Assembly: GCA_030645775.1 (NCBI GenBank)
Contig: JAUSLX010000267.1
Location: forward strand, 1-35,697
Source of the DNA: Gallionella sp.
GTDB taxonomy: Bacteria > Pseudomonadota > Gammaproteobacteria > Burkholderiales > Gallionellaceae
Length of the DNA stretch: 35,697 bases
Reading direction: 5' to 3'
The notes beneath the pieces are model-generated. The model had not been told where the DNA came from and did no database searches. It saw nothing but the letters and a program-made list of their open reading frames with translations. Positions 8,402-17,858 of this stretch are shown one piece after another. Both the position numbers and the translations under genes were made by a program. Position 1 is the first letter of the stretch. Each line of letters opens with the position of its first letter.

Positions 8402-9424
8402 ATGCGCATCGGCCCCTACCAACTGAAAAACAATCTCATCGTTGCCCCTATGGCCGGGGTAACCGACCGGCCTTTCCGTATGTTGTGCAAACGCATGGGG
8501 GCGGGTATGGCGGTGAGCGAAATGGTTGCGTCCAATTCGTTGCTGTATGGTTCGGAAAAGACTAAGCGCCGCGCCAATCATGAAGGCGAGGTCGATCCCA
8601 TTTCAGTGCAGATCGTCGGCGCCGACCCTAAAATGCTGGCAGAAGCGGCGAAATACAACGTGGATAACGGCGCGCAAATCATCGATATCAACATGGGATG
8701 CCCGGCCAAGAAAATTTGCAATGTGATGGCGGGTTCGGCCCTGCTGCAAAATGAGCCGCTGGTGGCAAAATTGCTTGAGGCGGTGGTGGGTGCGGTGAAT
8801 GCACCGGTGACGCTGAAGATACGCACCGGCTGGGATACGCACAATCGCAATGCGGTACGCATCGCGCAGATTGCAGAAGCGTCCGGCATACAGGCGCTGG
8901 CGATTCATGGACGTACCCGCGCCTGCGCCTACACCGGCGATGCCGAATACGATACGATTGCGGCGGTAAAGGACGCTGTGAACATCCCCATCATCGCCAA
9001 TGGCGACATCACCACGCCGGAAAAAGCCCGTTATGTGTTGCAGTATTCCGGCGCGGATGCGGTGATGATAGGCCGCGCGGCGCAGGGCCGCCCCTGGCTG
9101 TTCCGCGAAATTGAATATTTTCTGCAGACCGGCGAGCATTTGCCGGCGCCGGAAGTGGGTGAGATTCATCGCGTATTGCTCGGACATGTGAATGAATTGT
9201 ATGGATTTTATGGCGAGCACACCGGACTGCGCGTGGCGCGCAAGCATATCTCGTGGTATACGAAGGGGCTGGTCGGTTCGGCGCACTTTCGCCATCAGAT
9301 GAACCAGCTGGAAAGCCCCGAAGAGCAGCTGGCGGCCGTGAATGATTTTTTTGCAGAACAAGCGCAGCGTGGATTGCAGTTGCGTTATCTTGACGACCTG
9401 GTGCGGGAGGGAGTGGCGGCATGA
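8402..9424 (+). CDS. dusB: tRNA-dihydrouridine synthase B
   Basis: APMAGVTDRPFRMLCKRMGAG, NMGCPAKKICN, HGRTRACAYTG, ANGDITTPEKA. Confidence 0.96.
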   Translation: MRIGPYQLKNNLIVAPMAGVTDRPFRMLCKRMGAGMAVSEMVASNSLLYGSEKTKRRANHEGEVDPISVQIVGADPKMLAEAAKYNVDNGAQIIDINMGCPAKKICNVMAGSALLQNEPLVAKLLEAVVGAVNAPVTLKIRTGWDTHNRNAVRIAQIAEASGIQALAIHGRTRACAYTGDAEYDTIAAVKDAVNIPIIANGDITTPEKARYVLQYSGADAVMIGRAAQGRPWLFREIEYFLQTGEHLPAPEVGEIHRVLLGHVNELYGFYGEHTGLRVARKHISWYTKGLVGSAHFRHQMNQLESPEEQLAAVNDFFAEQAQRGLQLRYLDDLVREGVAA

Positions 9425-9672
9425 GCGATTGCGCGATAGACGAAAACGAGATGGCACGTTACGTGCGTCTCTCACTCAGTGAATATTTCTGCGATCTGGA
9501 CGGCGAGGAACCTTGCAGCGGTTTGTACGACATGGTGATAAATTGTGTCGAAAAGCCGCTGGTCGAGATGGTGCTGGCACAGGTGGGCGGCAATCAGTCG
9601 CGCGCTGCAGCCATGCTGGGCATCAATCGCAATACTTTGCGCAAGAAAATGCTGCTGCACGGGATTGAATAG
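9421..9672 (+). CDS. fis: Fis family DNA-binding protein
   Basis: C-terminal [25 protein letters not shown]; directly after dusB with ATGA overlap. Confidence 0.93.
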   Translation: MSDCAIDENEMARYVRLSLSEYFCDLDGEEPCSGLYDMVINCVEKPLVEMVLAQVGGNQSRAAAMLGINRNTLRKKMLLHGIE

Positions 9673-9699
9673 TCGAGTTACGGCTGCGCCTAACCCGAC
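9672..9699. repeat. palindromic repeat element GTCGAGTTA-CGGCTGCGCC-TAACCCGAC
   Basis: Inverted repeat with one mismatch overlapping the fis stop codon. Confidence 0.6.
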
Positions 9700-9731
9700 C
9701 TACAACGAATTTATTTTTTATTGGAATCAAC

Positions 9732-11297
9732 ATGGCAACGATCAAACAGGCACTCATCAGCGTTTCGGATAAATCCGGCGTACTCGAATTCGCGCGGGGT
9801 TTAAATGACCTCGGCGTAAAAATTCTCTCCACCGGCGGCACGGCCAAGCTGTTCACTGACAACGGCATCCCCTGTACCGAAGTGGCAGATTACACCGGTT
9901 TCCCGGAAATGCTGGACGGCCGCGTCAAGACGTTGCAGCCCAAGGTGCATGCCGGTATTCTGGCACGCCGCGATCTGCCGGAACATGTCGCTACGCTGGC
10001 GCAGCACGGCATTCCCACCATAGACCTGGTGGTGGTGAACCTGTACCCGTTTGCGGCGACCATCGCCAAGCCGGATTGCAGCCTGGAAGATGCCATCGAG
10101 AACATCGACATCGGCGGGCCGACCATGGTGCGTGCAGCGGCCAAGAACCACGGTCATGTGGCGATTGTCACCGATCCGATTGATTACGCTGACGTGCTGG
10201 CCGAGATGCAGACCAACGCTGGCAGTGTTTCCGACGCGACCCGTTTCGATCTGGCAAAAAAAGCCTTTTCCCATACTGCGGCCTACGATTCCGCCATCAG
10301 CAACTACCTGACAACGGTCAACAGTGACGGCACTCGCAGCGAATTCCCGGCGCAGATCAACTTCAATTTCGCCAAGGTTCAGGAAATGCGCTACGGCGAG
10401 AACCCGCACCAGAGCGCCGCGTTCTACCGCGAACTGACGCCGCTGGCGGGCAGCATCGCCAACTACACCCAGGTGCAGGGCAAGGAGTTGTCCTACAACA
10501 ATATCGGCGATGCCGATGCGACCTGGGAACTGGTCAAGACTTTTGAGCAGTGCGCCTGCGTAATCGTCAAGCACGCCAACCCGTGCGGCGTGGCGATCGC
10601 CGATACCCCGCTGAATGCCTACAAACTGGCCTATGCGACCGACACGACTTCCGCGTTCGGCGGCATTATTGCTTTTAATCGAGAGCTGGATGCCGAAACC
10701 GCCAGGCAGATCACCGACAATCAGTTTGTCGAGCTGATCATCGCGCCTGGCGTGACCGATGCCGCGCTGGCTGTCACCGCCGCCAAGCAAAACGTGCGCG
10801 TACTGATCGTGCCGTTGTCCAATGCGCACAATATTTATGACGTGAAACGCGTCGGCGGCGGCCTGCTGGTACAAACCCCGGACACTCTCAACGTGCAAGC
10901 TGCACAGCTTAAAGTGGTCACAAAGGCACAACCGAGCGCGGAGCAATTGCAGGATTTACTGTTCGCCTGGCGCGTCGCGAAATACGTTAAGTCCAACGCC
11001 ATCGTATTCTGCCGCGGCGGCCAGACGCTAGGCGTAGGCGCAGGCCAAATGAGCCGCGTGGACAGCACCAAGATTGCCGCCATCAAGGCACAGAATGCAG
11101 GCCTGAGCCTGGTGGGATCGGTGGTCGCATCGGACGCATTCTTCCCGTTCCGCGACGGTTTGGATGTGCTGGCGCAAGCGGGCGCGAAGGCGGTCATTCA
11201 GCCGGGCGGTTCGATGCGCGATGCGGAAGTCATCGCGGCGGCGGACGAGCACGGCATCGCGATGGTTTACACCGGTTTCCGTCATTTCAGGCACTAA
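9732..11297 (+). CDS. purH: bifunctional AICAR transformylase/IMP cyclohydrolase
   Basis: 521 aa; [41 protein letters not shown]. Confidence 0.98.
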   Translation: MATIKQALISVSDKSGVLEFARGLNDLGVKILSTGGTAKLFTDNGIPCTEVADYTGFPEMLDGRVKTLQPKVHAGILARRDLPEHVATLAQHGIPTIDLVVVNLYPFAATIAKPDCSLEDAIENIDIGGPTMVRAAAKNHGHVAIVTDPIDYADVLAEMQTNAGSVSDATRFDLAKKAFSHTAAYDSAISNYLTTVNSDGTRSEFPAQINFNFAKVQEMRYGENPHQSAAFYRELTPLAGSIANYTQVQGKELSYNNIGDADATWELVKTFEQCACVIVKHANPCGVAIADTPLNAYKLAYATDTTSAFGGIIAFNRELDAETARQITDNQFVELIIAPGVTDAALAVTAAKQNVRVLIVPLSNAHNIYDVKRVGGGLLVQTPDTLNVQAAQLKVVTKAQPSAEQLQDLLFAWRVAKYVKSNAIVFCRGGQTLGVGAGQMSRVDSTKIAAIKAQNAGLSLVGSVVASDAFFPFRDGLDVLAQAGAKAVIQPGGSMRDAEVIAAADEHGIAMVYTGFRHFRH

Positions 11298-11302
11298 ATA
11301 CG

Positions 11303-11623
11303 ATGATTGCCGATCACACCATACGAGAAGCAGCATTTTTATTGGGCGAAGCAGCAAAGCCGTCCAAAGTGATTCTGTTCGGTTCGTATGCGCGCGGTGA
11401 TGCACGGGAGGATTCAGATCTGGATTTTCTGGTGGTTGAGCCGACGTTGCCGGATAAATTTAGCGAAATGGTACGTTTGCGGCAGGTGTTGCGCCCGCTT
11501 CGTGTGCCTGCTGATGTGTTGGTTTGTTCGCAGACGGACATCGTGCAACAACAATCATCCTGTTCCACGGCGGTTTACTGGGCGTTGCGGGAAGGTAAGG
11601 TGTTATATGACTCCGCCGCTTGA
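11303..11623 (+). CDS. MNT-type nucleotidyltransferase (antitoxin-like partner of HEPN)
   Basis: Pol-beta motif GSYARGDAREDSDLDFLVVEP and downstream ADVLV; ORF overlaps the following HEPN gene. Confidence 0.88.
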   Translation: MIADHTIREAAFLLGEAAKPSKVILFGSYARGDAREDSDLDFLVVEPTLPDKFSEMVRLRQVLRPLRVPADVLVCSQTDIVQQQSSCSTAVYWALREGKVLYDSAA

Positions 11624-11993
11624 TGTCGTTAATAGACTGCTGACGCTGGCTAAGCGAGATATCACGTCATTTCAGGCGTTGGCAACCCACCCAGAAGTAG
11701 ATGTTTCTGCGCCGGGATTCTTTGCCCAGCAGGCAGTGGAGAAATGTCTCAAGGCGGTCGCTGAATACAACGGCATTGTGTTTCGCCGAACGCATGATGT
11801 GGACGAGTTAGTTGACCTGTTGTTGCATCATGGTGTGGAGATGCCTTTCCCGGCAGATTGTTTCAGTGGTCTTAATCCGTTTGCGGTCATTTTGCGTTAC
11901 GAAGAAACGCCGTATATCAGCATGTCGCTGGAAAAAATGCAGCAATTGGTTGATTTGGCGTATCAATGGGCATCAGATATCTTAGTCAGGTAA
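11607..11993 (+). CDS. HEPN domain protein (toxin-like partner of MNT)
   Basis: MTPPLDVVNRLLTLAKRDITSFQALATHPEVDVSAPGFFAQQAVEKCLKAVAEYNGIVFRRTHDVDELVDLL...; FxxQQAxEKxLKA and THDxxxL typical of HEPN. Confidence 0.87.
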   Translation: MTPPLDVVNRLLTLAKRDITSFQALATHPEVDVSAPGFFAQQAVEKCLKAVAEYNGIVFRRTHDVDELVDLLLHHGVEMPFPADCFSGLNPFAVILRYEETPYISMSLEKMQQLVDLAYQWASDILVR

Positions 11994-12030
11994 ATCAGGG
12001 TGGGCAGTCCGCTCACGCGGGTTATAAACC

Positions 12031-12118
12031 GGGAAGGGAGAAGGGATAAGTGAGAAGGGTAGTGAGCGCGTAGCGCAGTTTTACTCTTCTCTCTTCTCTC
12101 TTCCCTCTTCTCTTTTTT
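12031..12118. repeat. purine tract / pyrimidine tract inverted repeat upstream of purD
   Basis: gggaagggagaagggataagtgagaaggg ... gcgcgtagcgc ... ctcttctctcttctctcttccctcttctctttttt; arms roughly complementary. Confidence 0.7.
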
Positions 12119-12133
12119 AAAGAGAGCATCAAC

Positions 12134-13438
12134 ATGAAAATTCTGGTAATCGGTTCCGGTGGTCGCGAGCATGCAATGGCGTGGCGATTAACGCAGGCGG
12201 CCAAAGTGCAGAAAGTCTATGTGGCGCCCGGCAATGCCGGCACCGCGCTGGAAAAAGGGCTGGAGAATGTCGCGCTCAGCAGCGTCGATGAGTTGCTGGC
12301 ATTTGCAATTAGCGAAAATATTTATCTCACCGTAGTTGGTCCGGAAGCGCCGTTGGCCAAAGGTGTGGTGGATGCGTTCCGCAGGGCAGGGCTGAAAATT
12401 TTCGGACCGACCCGGGCCGCAGCACAATTGGAATCTTCCAAGGATTTTGCCAAGGCATTCATGGTGCGACACAACATTCCCACCGCGTTTTACGAAACCT
12501 TCAGCGACGCTGCGGCGGCGCATGCCTATGTGGACAGGCATGGCGCACCGATCGTGATCAAGGCGGATGGTCTGGCAGCTGGCAAGGGCGTGGTAGTGGC
12601 GATGACGCTGATTGAGGCGCATCAGGCCGTCGATATGATGTTGTCCAAAGAACATGTGGCCGGGCACCCGTCCGGTAACAAGCTGGGAGATGCGGGCGCG
12701 CGCGTGGTGATTGAGGAGTTTCTGGCCGGAGAAGAGGCCAGCTTCATCGTGATGGTGGACGGCAAAAACGTCTTGCCGCTGGCGACCAGTCAGGATCACA
12801 AACGTCTGCAGGATGGCGATATGGGACCCAATACCGGCGGCATGGGCGCGTATTCCCCGGCGCCGGTGGTCACGCCTGAAGTGTATGCGCGCGCGCTGCG
12901 CGAAGTCATTATGCCGACCGTGCAGGGCATGGAAAAGGAAGGGCATACTTACACCGGATTCTTGTATGCCGGGCTGATGATTTCGCCGGATGGCAGCATC
13001 AAGGTGCTGGAATTCAATTGCCGTCTGGGCGACCCGGAAACCCAGCCCATCATGATGCGGCTGAAGAGCGATCTGCTCAAACTGGTGGAACACGGGGTGA
13101 ACGGTACGCTGGATACCATAGAGGTGGAATGGGACAGACGCACGGCATTGGGTGTGGTGATGGCTGCCGCTCATTATCCCGATACGCCGCGTGCCGGGGA
13201 TGTGATCAGCGGTTTGCCGGACAAGGGTGAGGAAGATGCGCATGTCTTCCACGCCGGAACGTCGCTTGTCGAGGGTAAGGTCGTGACCAGCGGCGGACGT
13301 GTGCTCTGCGTCACGGCGCTGGGCGACAGCGTGCGTATGGCGCAGCGCCGCGCCTACCAGATCGCGGATGAGATTCATTTTGACGGTTGTCAGATGCGTC
13401 GTGACATCGGTTTTCGGGCGATCAAGACAGCCAAGTGA
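12134..13438 (+). CDS. purD: phosphoribosylamine-glycine ligase
   Basis: KILVIGSGGREHAMAWRL, VIKADGLAAGKGVVVA, MGAYSPAPVV, EFNCRLGDPETQ. Confidence 0.98.
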   Translation: MKILVIGSGGREHAMAWRLTQAAKVQKVYVAPGNAGTALEKGLENVALSSVDELLAFAISENIYLTVVGPEAPLAKGVVDAFRRAGLKIFGPTRAAAQLESSKDFAKAFMVRHNIPTAFYETFSDAAAAHAYVDRHGAPIVIKADGLAAGKGVVVAMTLIEAHQAVDMMLSKEHVAGHPSGNKLGDAGARVVIEEFLAGEEASFIVMVDGKNVLPLATSQDHKRLQDGDMGPNTGGMGAYSPAPVVTPEVYARALREVIMPTVQGMEKEGHTYTGFLYAGLMISPDGSIKVLEFNCRLGDPETQPIMMRLKSDLLKLVEHGVNGTLDTIEVEWDRRTALGVVMAAAHYPDTPRAGDVISGLPDKGEEDAHVFHAGTSLVEGKVVTSGGRVLCVTALGDSVRMAQRRAYQIADEIHFDGCQMRRDIGFRAIKTAK

Positions 13439-13977
13439 CACGGTATCGTTCCATCGCCGCACATCTGAAGCGCGGCGGGCTAATCGCCTATCCCACAGAG
13501 TCCTGCTACGGGCTGGGTTGTGATCCGGCCAATCGCGCTGCCGTGCTGCGATTGTTAAAGTTAAAGCAGCGCCCGCAACGCAAGGGGCTGATACTGATTG
13601 CCTCAGATTATCAGCAAGTTAAGCGCTATTTGCAGCCGCTGACGCCGGCACAGCAACACACGCTGTGTGAGGCCGGGGCACAGGCGATTAGCTATCTGAT
13701 GCCGACACGCGCCGCCGCGCCACGCTGGTTGCGCGGTGCGCATGACACGCTGGCTGTGCGCCTGACCGCCCACCCCTACGCCAGACTGCTGTGCAAGGGG
13801 GTGCATAGCGCGCTGGTTTCCACCAGCGCCAATCGCAGCGGTCAGCAATCGATCAGGACTTATGCGGAATGTCAGCGTCAGTTCGGCAGGAAAGTCTGGG
13901 TATTGCCGGGGCAGGTGGGGAAACGCAAGCAGCCTTCGCGGATACTCGCGTGGCGGGATGGTAGAATCGTGCGCTGA
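13435..13977 (+). CDS. tsaC: Sua5/YciO/YrdC family L-threonylcarbamoyladenylate synthase (GTG start)
   Basis: GGLIAYPTESCYGLGCDP, KQRPQRKGLILIAS, LVSTSANRSGQ. Confidence 0.9.
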   Translation: MTRYRSIAAHLKRGGLIAYPTESCYGLGCDPANRAAVLRLLKLKQRPQRKGLILIASDYQQVKRYLQPLTPAQQHTLCEAGAQAISYLMPTRAAAPRWLRGAHDTLAVRLTAHPYARLLCKGVHSALVSTSANRSGQQSIRTYAECQRQFGRKVWVLPGQVGKRKQPSRILAWRDGRIVR

Positions 13978-13980
13978 TTT

Positions 13981-14124
13981 GGAGTACGCAGCCTCGACTG
14001 CGTTTGGGAGTGCGCAGTCTCGACTGCGCTTTAATAATCAGGATGCAGCGACACATACACCCGCAAGGGGTACGCCGTGGTTGTAAGGGACTAAAGCCCC
14101 GACAACACACGCAGGCTGCACTCC
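13981..14124. repeat. composite intergenic repeat upstream of hemF
   Basis: Two tandem 26-bp copies GGAGTACGCAGCCTCGACTGCGTTTG / GGAGTGCGCAGTCTCGACTGCGCTTT (13981-14032), a GGGACTAAAGCCCC palindrome, and an inverted end GGCTGCACTCC (14114-14124). Confidence 0.7.
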
Positions 14125-14137
14125 ACTGGGGGAAAAT

Positions 14138-15064
14138 ATGAGCAATAACGTAAACAGCGCAGCGGTAAATGAATATCTGCTCGAACTGCAGGAATTGATC
14201 GTCGAGCGTCTGGAACAGGTGGATGGCAAGAAATTCATCCGCGACAAGTGGCAGCGCGAAGCGGGCGGAGTGGGTATAGGCGCAGGCGGCGGCATCAGTT
14301 GTATCCTCGAAGAAGGTAATGTGTTCGAGCGCGGGGGCGTGGCGTTCTCTCATGTGCAGGGCGACAAGATGCCGGCTTCGGCGACCGCACACCGTCCGGA
14401 ACTGGCGGGATGCAGCTGGGAGGCGATGGGCGTGTCGCTGGTGATGCACCCGCGCAATCCGTATGCGCCGACTACCCATGCAAACGTGCGTATGTTCATG
14501 GCGCACAAGCCGGATGGCGAATCCGTGTTCTGGTTTGGCGGCGGCATGGACCTGACGCCGTATTACGGCTTCGAGGAAGATGCCGTGCATTTTCATCAGG
14601 CCTGCAAGAATTCGCTCGCGCCTTTCGGCGACGACCTCCACCCGAAATACAAAAAATGGTGCGATGAGTATTTCTTCCTCAAGCATCGCAATGAGCCGCG
14701 CGGCATCGGCGGTATCTTTTTCGATGACCTCTCCGTACCTGATTTTGAAACTGCATTTGCGATACAGCAAAGCGTAGGCGATCACTTTCTGTCGGCCTAT
14801 GTGCCTATCCTGGAAAAGCGCATGAACACGCCTTATGGCGAACGCGAACGCGATTTTCAGCTCTACCGGCGCGGACGCTACGTGGAGTTCAATCTGGTGA
14901 TAGACCGGGGGACTATCTTCGGCCTGCAATCCAATGGCCGTACCGAATCCATCTTGTTGTCCATGCCGCCGCTGGTGAAATGGCGTTATGACTGGCATCC
15001 GGAAGCAGGCACGCCGGAAGCGGAATTGTACGATACTTTTTTGCAGCCCAGAGACTGGGTGTAA
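14138..15064 (+). CDS. hemF: oxygen-dependent coproporphyrinogen III oxidase
   Basis: 308 aa; [69 protein letters not shown]. Confidence 0.97.
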   Translation: MSNNVNSAAVNEYLLELQELIVERLEQVDGKKFIRDKWQREAGGVGIGAGGGISCILEEGNVFERGGVAFSHVQGDKMPASATAHRPELAGCSWEAMGVSLVMHPRNPYAPTTHANVRMFMAHKPDGESVFWFGGGMDLTPYYGFEEDAVHFHQACKNSLAPFGDDLHPKYKKWCDEYFFLKHRNEPRGIGGIFFDDLSVPDFETAFAIQQSVGDHFLSAYVPILEKRMNTPYGERERDFQLYRRGRYVEFNLVIDRGTIFGLQSNGRTESILLSMPPLVKWRYDWHPEAGTPEAELYDTFLQPRDWV

Positions 15065-15102
15065 CCACGCCCAGACAATCACTGTTGCAGTCGGGAGGGA
15101 AT

Positions 15103-15717
15103 ATGCAGGCCAAGGATCACTGGGAAAACGTTTATTCGACCAGGCAAACGGATGCGGTGAGCTGGTTCCAGCCGCACGCCGATCTTTCGCTTGATCTCAT
15201 CAGGACAACTGGTGTGGGCCGCGAAGCGGGCATCATCGATGTGGGCGGCGGCGCATCTACGCTGGTCGACGACCTCGCTGCCGATGGCTACACCGATCTT
15301 GCGGTGCTCGATCTGTCAGCAGCTGCACTGGACGCGGCGCGTAAACGCATGGGGCCGCAGGCTGAGCGTGTGCAATGGATAGTGGCCGATATCACCAAGG
15401 CGGAACTCGGTGAGCACCGTTACGACATCTGGCATGACCGCGCCGTGTTTCATTTTCTCACCGACCCGGCAGATCGTGCCGCTTACGTGCAGACGGTGTT
15501 ACGTGCGGTGAAACCGGGTGGTCATGTTATCGTCGCCACTTTTGCTGAAGACGGGCCGCTGCAATGCAGCGGATTGCCTGTGATGCGTTATCGTCCGGGT
15601 GAATTGCACGACCAGTTCGGCGCAACATTCACGCTGCTGAAGCACCAGAAAGAAGTGCATTCCACACCGTCTGGTGCAATGCAGCAGTTTATTTATTGTT
15701 ACTGTCGGCGTTCCTGA
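15103..15717 (+). CDS. class I SAM-dependent methyltransferase
   Basis: MQAKDHWENVYSTRQTDAVSWFQPH...IIDVGGGASTLVDDL; WHDRAVFHFLTD. Confidence 0.87.
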   Translation: MQAKDHWENVYSTRQTDAVSWFQPHADLSLDLIRTTGVGREAGIIDVGGGASTLVDDLAADGYTDLAVLDLSAAALDAARKRMGPQAERVQWIVADITKAELGEHRYDIWHDRAVFHFLTDPADRAAYVQTVLRAVKPGGHVIVATFAEDGPLQCSGLPVMRYRPGELHDQFGATFTLLKHQKEVHSTPSGAMQQFIYCYCRRS

Positions 15718-16340
15718 GTTTTTCGCAGCAGGATGCCGCGGAACCATCCGCCCGCCAGCAAGGGCACATCGCTGACTATTTCCAGATCAGGCGCGGCGAG
15801 CAACACTTCCTCGAATACCACATCCATACGCGTGGCGATGCGGCGCGAGAGCGGGGTGAGCAGACGGCGCAGCGGGGCTGTTTGCTGTGGGCGCAGGAAT
15901 TTGTCGAACAGGATGACAGACCCGCCGGGTTTCAGCACGCGGGCGGCTTCCGCGAGGCAGCGTTGCGGTTCCGGTACGACGGCGGTGATCAGGTGCAGTA
16001 CCACATGATCGAAATGCGCATCGGGAAACGGCAGCGCCATGCTGTCACCCAATATCCAGTCTACCTGTAAATTTGCGCCGCGCGCCTTGGCGCGTGAGAG
16101 CATGCCGGCATTGAAATCAAGTGCGGTGTAATGGTGCAGGGCGGGCAGCAAAGGCAGATCCAGCCCGGTGCCCAGGCCGCTTAATAAAACTTTTTCGGCG
16201 GTATCGCGAGTCAAGGCGCTGAGCGATTGCTTGCGCGCTGCGCGCATCGGGCGCTCGATGACCAGATCGTAAAACGGTGCAATCAGACTGTAGCTGATAC
16301 GCAGCAGCGGATTGCTGCGATAGTCTTGATCGTTTTTCAA
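15699..16340 (-). CDS. class I SAM-dependent methyltransferase (UbiE-like)
   Basis: VLLSGLGTGLDLPLLP, HFDHVVLHLITAVVPEPQRCLAEAARVLKPGGSVILFD. Confidence 0.87.
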   Translation of the reverse strand: MKNDQDYRSNPLLRISYSLIAPFYDLVIERPMRAARKQSLSALTRDTAEKVLLSGLGTGLDLPLLPALHHYTALDFNAGMLSRAKARGANLQVDWILGDSMALPFPDAHFDHVVLHLITAVVPEPQRCLAEAARVLKPGGSVILFDKFLRPQQTAPLRRLLTPLSRRIATRMDVVFEEVLLAAPDLEIVSDVPLLAGGWFRGILLRKTQERRQ

Positions 16341-17239
16341 AGCAGCGTCACTCCTGTTAGTCTGGCTTCCGTGATGGCCTGCGTCAGCGCATCAATGGCC
16401 TGAGTTCTGGCAAAACTTTTGCGCCATGCCAATGCCACCCGCCGCGAAGGCGCGGGCCTGGCAAACGGAATGGTTTTCAGCAAAGGGCTGCGATAACGTG
16501 CACTGTTCGCCGAGGCGGGCAGCACGGTGATGCCCAGTCCCGAAGCCACCATGTTGCGTATGGTTTCCAACGAGGTTCCCTGCTGAATTTCGGCACCTTT
16601 GCGGTTAAGTTCCGGGCAGGCCTCGACCACCTGATTGCTGAAACAGTGTCCGTTGTCGAGCAGCAATACTTTTTCACCGGCCAGTTCCTGTGCGTTGATG
16701 CTGCGACGAGCAAACCAGGGGTGCTCGATATTGACGACAACTGAAAATGGCTCGTCGTACAGCGGGCGGGTCAGGATGCTGGTGTCGCCGAACGGCAAGG
16801 CGATGATGATGACGTCGAGCTTGCCGTTACGCAGTCGGCTCTCAAGGTTTCCGGTAATGTTTTCCTCCACTTCCAGCGGCATGTGCGGTGTAAGCGACTT
16901 GAGTGCCGGGATCAGGTCGGGCAGCAGGTATGGGCCAACGCTGTGTATAACTCCGATGCGCAACGGTGTATCGAGTTGATTCTGTCCCTGCAGGGCGATT
17001 TCGCGTATGCGTTCGGCTTCTTCCAGCACGCGCTGCGCTTGTTCGATGATGGCGTGCCCTACCGGCGTGACACTGATGCTGCTTTTGCCGCGTTCAAATA
17101 TCCTGACGGCCAGTTCCTGTTCCAGCTTTTGTATCGCCAGTGACAACGCGGGCTGACTGATGTAAGCCTTTTCCGCGGCGCGCCGGAAGTTGAGTTCCTG
17201 GGCGACGGCGACGATGTAGCGTAGTTCGTTGAGGGTCAT
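16337..17239 (-). CDS. oxyR: OxyR-type LysR family regulator
   Basis: MTLNELRYIVAVAQELNFRRAAEKAYISQPALSLAIQKLE; redox motif GHCFSNQVVEAC with eight residues between the Cys, as in OxyR. Confidence 0.92.
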   Translation of the reverse strand: MTLNELRYIVAVAQELNFRRAAEKAYISQPALSLAIQKLEQELAVRIFERGKSSISVTPVGHAIIEQAQRVLEEAERIREIALQGQNQLDTPLRIGVIHSVGPYLLPDLIPALKSLTPHMPLEVEENITGNLESRLRNGKLDVIIIALPFGDTSILTRPLYDEPFSVVVNIEHPWFARRSINAQELAGEKVLLLDNGHCFSNQVVEACPELNRKGAEIQQGTSLETIRNMVASGLGITVLPASANSARYRSPLLKTIPFARPAPSRRVALAWRKSFARTQAIDALTQAITEARLTGVTLL

Positions 17240-17371
17240 GTCGCGCTCCTGTTGATTTGTATTGTAAATCACTATGGTTTGAACAATCAATTAGATATAT
17301 CGAGTGGCTTTGCCTATAGTGGGGTCGCTGCAAGCAAAACACCTCATTAATCTACTGAACAGGAGAGCATC

Positions 17372-17845
17372 ATGGTAAGACCAGAAATCAAGACCATCGC
17401 CAATCTTGAAGCGGCATTTGCCGGAGAATCAATGGCACATATCAAGTATCGCTATTTTGCCAAAATTGCACGCGCGGCGGGTGACGAGGAAACGGCTAAA
17501 GTGTTCGAAGAAACGGCCAATCAGGAAGTGCAGCACGCGCTGGGACATCTTGATCTGCTTTATCCCAAGGCCTCCCTGACCACGCAACGTTGTTTGCAGA
17601 TGGCCATCGAGGGGGAGACTTACGAATACACCGAGATGTATCCGGGTTTTCTAAAAACGGCTCAGCAGGAAGGCAATGCAGCCGCAGTCTCGGAAATAAG
17701 CGAACAGATCGCCGAATCCATGGAGCATGCTGAACTGTTCAAGGTTACGCTGGAAAAAGCAGCCAAGCGCTTTGCCGCATTGGCCAGGGTGGAAGAGCGT
17801 CATGCCAATCAGTATCGTGCCGTATTGGCAAAAATATCTGCATAA
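17372..17845 (+). CDS. rubrerythrin family protein
   Basis: [45 protein letters not shown]... [12 protein letters not shown]; di-iron ferritin-like motifs. No C-terminal rubredoxin domain; a separate rubredoxin follows. Confidence 0.92.
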   Translation: MVRPEIKTIANLEAAFAGESMAHIKYRYFAKIARAAGDEETAKVFEETANQEVQHALGHLDLLYPKASLTTQRCLQMAIEGETYEYTEMYPGFLKTAQQEGNAAAVSEISEQIAESMEHAELFKVTLEKAAKRFAALARVEERHANQYRAVLAKISA

Positions 17846-17858
17846 CAGGGAGAACAAC

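Noticed and set aside
8603-9475. 290-aa - strand ORF
   Set aside because: Antisense to dusB; spurious.
9801-10946. 381-aa - strand ORF
   Set aside because: Antisense to purH; spurious.
12188-13462. 424-aa - strand ORF
   Set aside because: Antisense to purD, which has clear diagnostic motifs.
13981-14032. CRISPR-like repeat
   Set aside because: Only two contiguous tandem 26-bp copies without spacers and no cas genes.
13853-15082. 409-aa - strand ORF
   Set aside because: Antisense to hemF and the upstream repeat block; no recognisable motifs.
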